Shown here one piece after another: positions 57,998 through 64,000 of a stretch of 64,000 bases of DNA (positions within the stretch are counted from its first letter, which is position 1; every line of letters starts with the position of its first letter). Below the pieces are notes generated by a model. It worked only from the letters and a program-made list of their open reading frames with translations, made no database searches and was not told the DNA's origin. Position numbers and translations under genes: made by a program. This DNA comes from Sitta carolinensis (lineage: Eukaryota; Chordata; Aves; Passeriformes; Sittidae). The stretch lies in assembly GCA_032173965.1 (NCBI GenBank), contig CM063289.1, positions 30,732,690-30,796,689 of the forward strand, in the 5' to 3' direction.

Positions 57998-58334
57998 GCC
58001 TTGGGGCTGAGCTGGGACAGAGCCCGAGGGTAAAGCTGGGATTTATGATTTATGATTTATGATTTATTAAACCCTCCCTGGTGCCAGCCAAGGTGAGCCC
58101 AGCCTGGTCCCACAATGGGGGCTGAGCACGAGGGTCACACTGGGATCAGTTCTGCTCCAGCAGCACATTGGAGTTCATTGTGCAATTCCAGCTCCAGCCC
58201 ATGGAGCTCCAGCCTCCTGGGTTTCCCTTCTCACTTCACCCTTGGGTTTGTTCCTGGGATTGAAAGTTGTCCTGGGTATCAAACTGGAGCAGGAATGGTT
58301 TTGTCTCTCTGCTTTGAGAAGAGAGCTCAGTGCA
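57998..58334 (+). mobile_element. Dispersed repeat B, copy 2 (inverted)
   Basis: Reverse complement of 54,212-54,558. It contains three ATTTATG words at 58,040-58,068 matching the AAATCAT run of copy 1. The two copies lie 3.4 kb apart in inverted orientation. Confidence 0.75.
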
Positions 58335-58544
58335 CTCAATATGACACTAAAATAACCTGCCAAACCAGCACAGAACCTAAAAAATATAAAAACTGAAGGC
58401 ATCAGAGCACAGCTGGCTCTGTGAGCAGGGTTCTGTGGATTCCCAGCCCTGCTGCCCTGGGTCAGGAGCCAGCCCCGTGTCCAGGGTGGGCTCCTCTCCT
58501 GCAGCAGCAGGGGCTGCACAGCTTGGGTGAGCAAAGTGAGAGCA

Positions 58545-59020
58545 AGGAGGGATTTGTCCTTCCAAAGGAGCCTTGGGGCTGCTGGGGATAAAACCAGCAC
58601 TGGGAGAGAAAAGCAACAATGGGAAGGGTTCCACTGACTGAGGAATGGAAAAAAGAGATTTGCCTTCACAGACAAACTGTGGGTTTGCTGAGAAATGGGA
58701 TTGGATGTTGGAAGGTGAAAGAAACAATGGGGAGAGTCCATCAATTCCATAAGGATGAACAATTGAAGGGAGGGTTATCCATGAGAGGGGAATCTCAGGG
58801 GTCAGGGGTTCAGGGCAGGCTGTGCCTCTGCAGGGGGGAAAGAGAGAGGGAAATGGGGCTGGGAAAGGGGGATAAAAAGGAGGGAAAATCCTCCAAAAAC
58901 TGGAGAGAGCCCCAGGCAATGCCCCCTGGGCTCTGCCTTTACTGGAATCAGGTCCAAGGGCTCCTCTGTCTCCTTTGGGACACAAACTCTGGGGTCTGGG
59001 GATTCATTCCCTGACAAGAG
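58545..59020 (+). mobile_element. Dispersed repeat A, copy 2
   Basis: Direct repeat of 32,876-33,339. It lies 210 bp to the right of repeat B copy 2, so the two blocks may belong to one larger element here. At 58,905-58,932 it differs by a short insertion (CAGGCAATGCCCC) and small changes relative to copy 1. Confidence 0.75.
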
Positions 59021-60440
59021 CAGACCCAAGGCCTGGGGTGAGAGATGCCCAGTGAGGATGGAGAACCCCCAGGCTCAGGGCAGGAGGCAGAGCCTGCCCT
59101 GCCAGCCTGCAGGAGGGGCTGGGCTCTGGCAGGGGCTCCAGGGCCCCTCTGCCCCCTGGGACCCCCAGAGCCCCGAGCAGGGGCCAGGAGGAGCCCAGGA
59201 CATGCCCTGGGCACAGGGCTTGGGATTCCCCCGAACGGAGCTGGGGTCTGCTCCCTGTGCCCCCCTCCCCTGCGGGCCCAGCAGGGCTGGGGGAGCTCGG
59301 GGCTGCAGGAAAAATGAGCTGCATTTCCCAGCCCTCTGCTCAGGGCTGGCTCCAGGAGCCCCTGGGCTGCACCCAGACCTCACCAAATCAATAACTGGCC
59401 TCTGAGTGACTGCAGCAGGCTCCTAATGAGAACAGGAATTCTCATTAAGTTATAAATATACATATACATACCTACACACATTTTTTTATATTGTATTTTC
59501 TGACGCAGACCAGCCCGCCTGGCTGACACAGAGCTATGCAAATTGAAATTTGATTTGCTTCCCAGGCTGGAATTTGAGAGATGAAATAGCAAAATCTTTC
59601 TTAGGTAATTGGACAACAGCAGAAACTGTGGGCACAAAGGGAATTTCCCTGGAGAGTGCATTTTCTCCAGAAATGTCAGCTTTGGTGGGCCAGGCAAAGC
59701 TGTCGAGCTGAAAGTGAAGCCTGACACCCCCCAAAGGCTCTGAGCTGGGAGAGCTCAGCCAGTAGAGTGAAATGCTGAGTTTAAGGGTGGCACTGAACTT
59801 TGTGAATTCATTCACTCTGTAAATTCCTGCTGAGCCAGCCTGGATCAGGGGGCAGCCCGGGGGGTCCTGCCTGTGCCCACCCTGCTGGCTCCAGAGGGTC
59901 CCTGCTGCTCACTGGGGGAGATTTTAAAATTAATAAATAAAGGTGGTTTAGGTCCTGCTACTGTGGCTGAGCGAACAGCTGGACTGCACTTCCCATGTGG
60001 AATAAGAATGGAAGTTGGCACAGCAATCTGTTCTGGTAACAGAACCCTTCACACCTGCAAACCCAAGCAATGTGTCCCCTGAGAATCAGTGAGGAAAAGA
60101 TGTAAACACTCTGGGAACAGAGAGGTTTGAGGGTCGTGTGAAATGCCATTTATTAACCGAGGGATTGAGTGTCAGCAAGAAAGTTCGAGCTGATTAAAAT
60201 TACACAGGAGGTCTTGAGGACTGTAAAAATGGGCTGTGAAAAGCTTGGCTTTCCTGCATGGAGAGCCTGAGGGCTGTGCTGCTGCCACAAACCCTGCCCA
60301 AACTTTGCCCCAGCTCCAGCCTGGGACTCGAAAAGAGTGAAAATTAAAATTGGCACGGCTCTAAAATAAAATACCTCTGCTGTGGAGGCTCTCTGGGTCA
60401 CGGGAGGGAGCCGGTGGGGAGCAGCTGCAGGGCTGTGCCC
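59021..60440. other. Unique intronic sequence
   Basis: GC-rich to about 59,400, then AT-rich and repeat-free at 59,420-59,830, then mixed. No exon recognised. Confidence 0.4.
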
Positions 60441-61007
60441 TCCATTCCTTCAATTCCCTCAATTCCCTCCATTCCCTCAGTTCCCTCAGTTCCCTTCATT
60501 CCCTCAATTCCCTCATTTCCCTCCATTCCCTCAGTTCCCTCAGTTCCCTCAGTTCCCTTCATTCCCTCAGTTCCCTCCACTCCCTCCATTCCCTCATTTC
60601 CCTCAGTTCCCTCCATTCCCTCATATCCCTCAGTTCCCTCCATTCCCTCATATCCCTCAGTTCCCTCCATTCCCTCAGTTCCCTCCACTCCCTCCATTCC
60701 CTCCATTCCCTCAGTTCCCTCCATTCCCTCCATTCCCTCAGTTCCCTCCATTCCCTCCATTCCCTCAATTCCCTCATTTCCCTCCATTCCCTCCACTCCC
60801 TCAGTTCCCTCCATTCCCTCCATTCCCTCCATTCCCTCAGTTCCCTCCATTCACTCAATTCCCTCAGTTCCCTCCATTCCCTCCATTCCCTCCATTCCCT
60901 CAGTTCCCTCCATTCCCTCCATTCCCTCAGTTCCCTCCATTCCCTCAGTTCCCTCAGTTCCCTCAATTCCCTCAATTCCCTCCATTAATTCCCTCAGTTC
61001 CCTCAAT
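60441..61007 (+). repeat. 9-bp simple satellite (CCATTCCCT/CAGTTCCCT)
   Basis: About 63 units of the 9-mers CCATTCCCT, CAGTTCCCT, CAATTCCCT and CATTTCCCT. A higher-order pattern of 18-27 bp is visible. Open frames on both strands give PSVPSIPS-type and REWREL-type peptides with no biological support. It ends exactly where LTR-like element C copy 2 begins. Confidence 0.96.
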
Positions 61008-61466
61008 GTGAGAAATGAGTGCCCAGAGAGCTCCCAAAACCTGGAGCACCCAGGCTCAGAGATGGACACAAATTCTGACCTGACCTTGGGGAAGGCTCGA
61101 GATTTAGAACAGCAAAATTGGCACTTGCAGGTTAAACAGAAACAGGTTTCAAGCAAGCAGAAATATGCCTCATATCAGCAAATAAATGTGTTAATTAAGG
61201 TATTATAAAGTCCTGAAGTTTGGTCACAGAACCTGTTCTGGAGTTGGTAAGAGCAAAGGTGCAGCAGGGAGTTTTTGTAGGATTACAGGAGTGGATAAAG
61301 GGAAGCATGGCAGTGGAAACACAGCCAGCCCAGCAATTAAAGATTGGCTGATGAGGAGGCCAGAGAGCTTTGTGGCAGGACTTGATTGGATCAGAGGTTT
61401 ATAAAAGACATTGTAAATAGAATTAAGGCAGTTTTTCTGGTGTCCTGGCCCTGGATGTAACACCCT
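61008..61466 (+). mobile_element. LTR-like element C, copy 2 (truncated)
   Basis: Near-identical to 51,738-52,236, including the GATTGG boxes and TATA box (TATAAAAG at 61,400-61,407). It lacks the downstream poly(A)-signal part, because similarity stops at AACACCCTA where an AT-rich array begins. It also lacks the AAATATATAAACTT expansion of copy 1. Confidence 0.78.
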
Positions 61467-61885
61467 ATACATATATACAATATAATATACCCTTATAAAA
61501 TGGTTTAAATATGGTGATATTTATATACCATAGATACAATATAATATGCCATAATAAAATGGTATCAATATGGTGACATTTATATACCATATATACAATA
61601 TAATAAACCATAATAAAATGGTATAAATATGGTGATCTTTATACACCATCTATACATAGATACAATATAATAAACCACAATAAAATGGTATAAATATGGT
61701 GATATTTATATACCATATATACAATATAATATACCATAATAAAATTGTATAAATATGGTGATATTTCTATACCATCTATACATCTATACAATATGATAAA
61801 CCATAATAAAATGGTATCAATATGGTGATATTTATCCACCATCTATACATAGATACAATCTAATAAACCATAATAAAATGGTATC
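61467..61885 (+). repeat. 60-67 bp AT-rich minisatellite, about 7 copies
   Basis: Units contain CCATAATAAAATGGTATAAA, TATGGTGATATTTATATACC and ATATATACAATATAATA. Some units carry an extra CTATACATA, which gives the longer period. Confidence 0.95.
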
Positions 61886-62744
61886 CACATGTGCATTCTG
61901 AAGGGATGGAGGGAGCTGGGTTTGGGGAGCTGTACCCCGAATTCCCGAGCACTGTTAAATAAATCCCCTGCACATAACCCACCCGAGCTCCTGTGTTTGT
62001 GAACCCTGCCACCAGCAGGACCCTTCCCCTTGCAGGGACCCTGGGTCAGCTCTGACAGCTCCTGGTGCCCCTGGGAGCCACTCACACCGAGCTCATTACT
62101 CCTGGGGCGGAATATCCACTGTATCCACCTTTCCACACATCCTGGGAACATTAACACACAGGTTTAATCAGGAATCTCCGGGTAGGAGCCTGGAAATCGA
62201 GGCACGGTCTGGCACCCCCAGAGGGCTGGGGACAAGATTCCAAACGTGTGGCACCATGCAGGAGAGCACAGCCAGCTGTGTCAGCCTCCTTGGGTGAGGA
62301 AATCAGCACAGAAACACCAGCAGCACAGAAAATACCCCCACACGGCCCTCACAAGGCTCCTGCTCCTTCCAAATGTCACTCCTGGGCAGCTTCTCACGAG
62401 TATTCCCATTTTCTCACCGTTCCCGGCAATATACCCGAGGGTTCTGTGCAAACCTGGCCAGCAGCAGCACCTCTGGGTCACAGAACCAGGGAAATGGGTG
62501 AAAAACGATTTCCCTGGCAGCTGTTAGGAAAGGACGAGGATGCTGCCTGTGCAAGGCTCCCTTAGGAGAGGTTTGTCCCATATCCCAGCAGGATTCCAAT
62601 GTCTCCCATAAAGCCCCGCACGGCTGGGGGACCCGGCACACCCAGGGTGAATGATTGCCCTGGATTATTCATCTTTTGGAACCACAGCGTCTCTGTGTTT
62701 GCCCTGCCAGGCTCAGACTCCTTGGGCAGCTGCTGGGTTGAACC
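61886..62744. other. Unique intronic sequence
   Basis: GC-moderate and repeat-free. Short open frames on both strands lack recognisable features. Confidence 0.4.
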
Positions 62745-63118
62745 CCTGGATCCTGGTGTGTTATTGATCCCTGGATCCTGGGTGTGTTATTGATCCCTGG
62801 ATCATGGGTGTGTTATTGATCCCTGGATCATGGGTTTGTTATTAATCCCTGGATGTTTGGTTTGTTATTATTTCCTGGATTCCTGGCTTTGTTATTGAAC
62901 CTGGATTTTGGTTTTTTCATTGATCCCTGGATCCTGGGTGTGTTATTAATCCCTGGATCCTGGGTTTGTTATTAATTCCTGGATTCTGTGGCTTTTATTA
63001 ATCCCTGGATCCTGGGTGTGTTATTGATACCCTGGATCTGGTGTTTTTATTAATCCCTGGATCCTGGGTGTGTTATTAAACCCTGGATCTGGTGTTTTAT
63101 TAATCCCTGGATCCTGGG
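62745..63118 (+). repeat. 26-bp minisatellite, about 14 copies
   Basis: Unit CCCTGGATCCTGGGTGTGTT plus ATTGAT/ATTAAT, diverged in the middle (62,850-62,910) and more regular at both ends. Confidence 0.94.
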
Positions 63119-63202
63119 CACATCTGTGGGGTCTGCAGGCAGGGACAGGATAAACTCTGTGTGCTCTGGATGTGAGCAGCCCCCAGCCAGCACCTGCCCA
63201 CC

Positions 63203-63575
63203 TGCTTGGGATGGGGGATCCCAAGCTCCCCATCTCACAGCACGGGGTCCCACTGGGGGTTTGGGATCCCCTCCCATGTCCCTGCACCCCGGGGGGTTTC
63301 CTATGGGATGGGGGATCCCAAGCTCCCCATCTCACAGCACGGGGTCCCACTGGGGGTTTGGGATCCCCTCCCATGTCCCTGTACCCCGGGGGTTTCCTAT
63401 GGAATGGGGGATCCCACAGCCCCCAACTCACAGCACGGGGTCCCACTGGGGGTTTGGGATCCCCTCCCATGTCCCTGTACCCCCGGGGGTTTCCTATGGA
63501 ATGGGGGATCCCCCATCTCACAGCACGGGTCCCACTGGGGGTTTGGGATCCCCTCCCATGTCCCTGCAGCCCCGG
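63203..63575 (+). repeat. 97-bp minisatellite, about 4 copies
   Basis: CACGGGGTCCCACTGGGGGT recurs at 63,241, 63,338, 63,434 and, with one G fewer, at 63,524. This gives periods of 97, 96 and 90 bp. The units are otherwise nearly identical. Confidence 0.95.
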
Positions 63576-64000
63576 GGGCTCCCCCAAAACGGGGCTCCCG
63601 CATGGCCAGTGCCCCCGTGGGGCTGTGCCCAGCTCAGCCTGCAGCAGCCCCCGAACCAGGGCAGCGATTCTATTTTAACGCCCCTCAAGTAACAAGCGAG
63701 GCCACACTTAACCCCACGTTTGGCTCCCGAGCGCTGCCGCCGAGCAGAGCTCGCAGCTCCCTCGCACATACCTGAACCAGCACATATGGTCCCCTCTCAC
63801 TGCCAACAGCACGAAATGCAAGAGCTTCACAGGAAAAAAATCCTGCTGAAGGATTAAGGAGTCCACGCTTAACGAGTTGCTACCCTGAGAATTATTGTTA
63901 ATTTTTTTTTTTTGTAGGTTTTTTTAAAGGGACAGTGCTTCTGGATAGTATTAATGTGATTTATAAGCAAAGGATAAACGTCACCAAATGATCCTCATTC
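63576..64000. other. Unique sequence to window edge, exon-like segment on minus strand
   Basis: CpG-rich at 63,660-63,770, then AT-rich. On the minus strand a 74-base open stretch (63,772-63,845) lies between CCTTCAG and CAG|GTATGT. It does not resemble any NEGR1 exon I know, and the acceptor is weak. It is probably non-coding. Confidence 0.25.

Larger units (their letters stand above)
19966..64000 (-). other. NEGR1: Presumed last intron of NEGR1 (partial)
   Basis: The acceptor at 19,966-19,967 opens an intron toward higher coordinates. I looked on the minus strand for the preceding exon (second half of Ig domain 3, with a NYTCVA-like motif and an ASLPLN-like end before a GT donor) and did not find it. 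NEGR1 introns are very long in vertebrates, so 44 kb of intron is plausible. This rests on not finding an exon, so a diverged or short exon could have been missed. Confidence 0.65.

Noticed and set aside
60382..61208. 264-codon P/S-rich frame and antisense R/E/W-rich frame
   Set aside because: 9-bp simple satellite translated in both directions. It runs straight into an LTR.

Overview
This is vertebrate nuclear DNA, almost certainly from a bird. Fragments of CR1 LINE 3' ends with avian-type tails occur throughout, short LTRs of endogenous retroviruses are present, and the one recognisable gene piece is the last coding exon of NEGR1 (IgLON family). No bacterial, phage or plasmid gene structure was seen. 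A passerine source is only a guess from the minisatellite load.

Layout. Positions 1-19,180 lie downstream of NEGR1 (the gene reads on the minus strand). They hold a possible 3'-UTR end of an unidentified minus-strand gene (about 430-785), a 2.2-kb G-rich array of GGGGTTT-like units (785-3030), and about a dozen minisatellites separated by unique sequence and CR1 pieces. Positions 19,180-19,965 are the NEGR1 terminal exon: 41 codons including the stop, encoding the GPI-anchor signal, followed by an AT-rich 3' UTR. From 19,966 to the right edge no further NEGR1 exon could be found, so about 44 kb is read as the gene's last intron. That intron contains more minisatellites, CR1 pieces, four LTR copies of two families, two further dispersed repeat families in two copies each, and AT-rich unique islands that look like conserved non-coding sequence.

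Tandem repeats cover roughly 15 kb, about a quarter of the window. Nearly all long open frames here are by-products of stop-free repeat units and are not genes. The most informative points are the NEGR1 exon, the G-rich array, minisatellites that grew out of CR1 sequence (30.17-30.60 kb and 17.76-17.82 kb), an LTR whose TATA/poly(A) core is repeated about four times while its relative carries it once, and pairs of dispersed repeats in direct and inverted orientation. I found no evidence for a novel multi-gene system. The unusual feature is the density of repeats in and around a neuronal gene.
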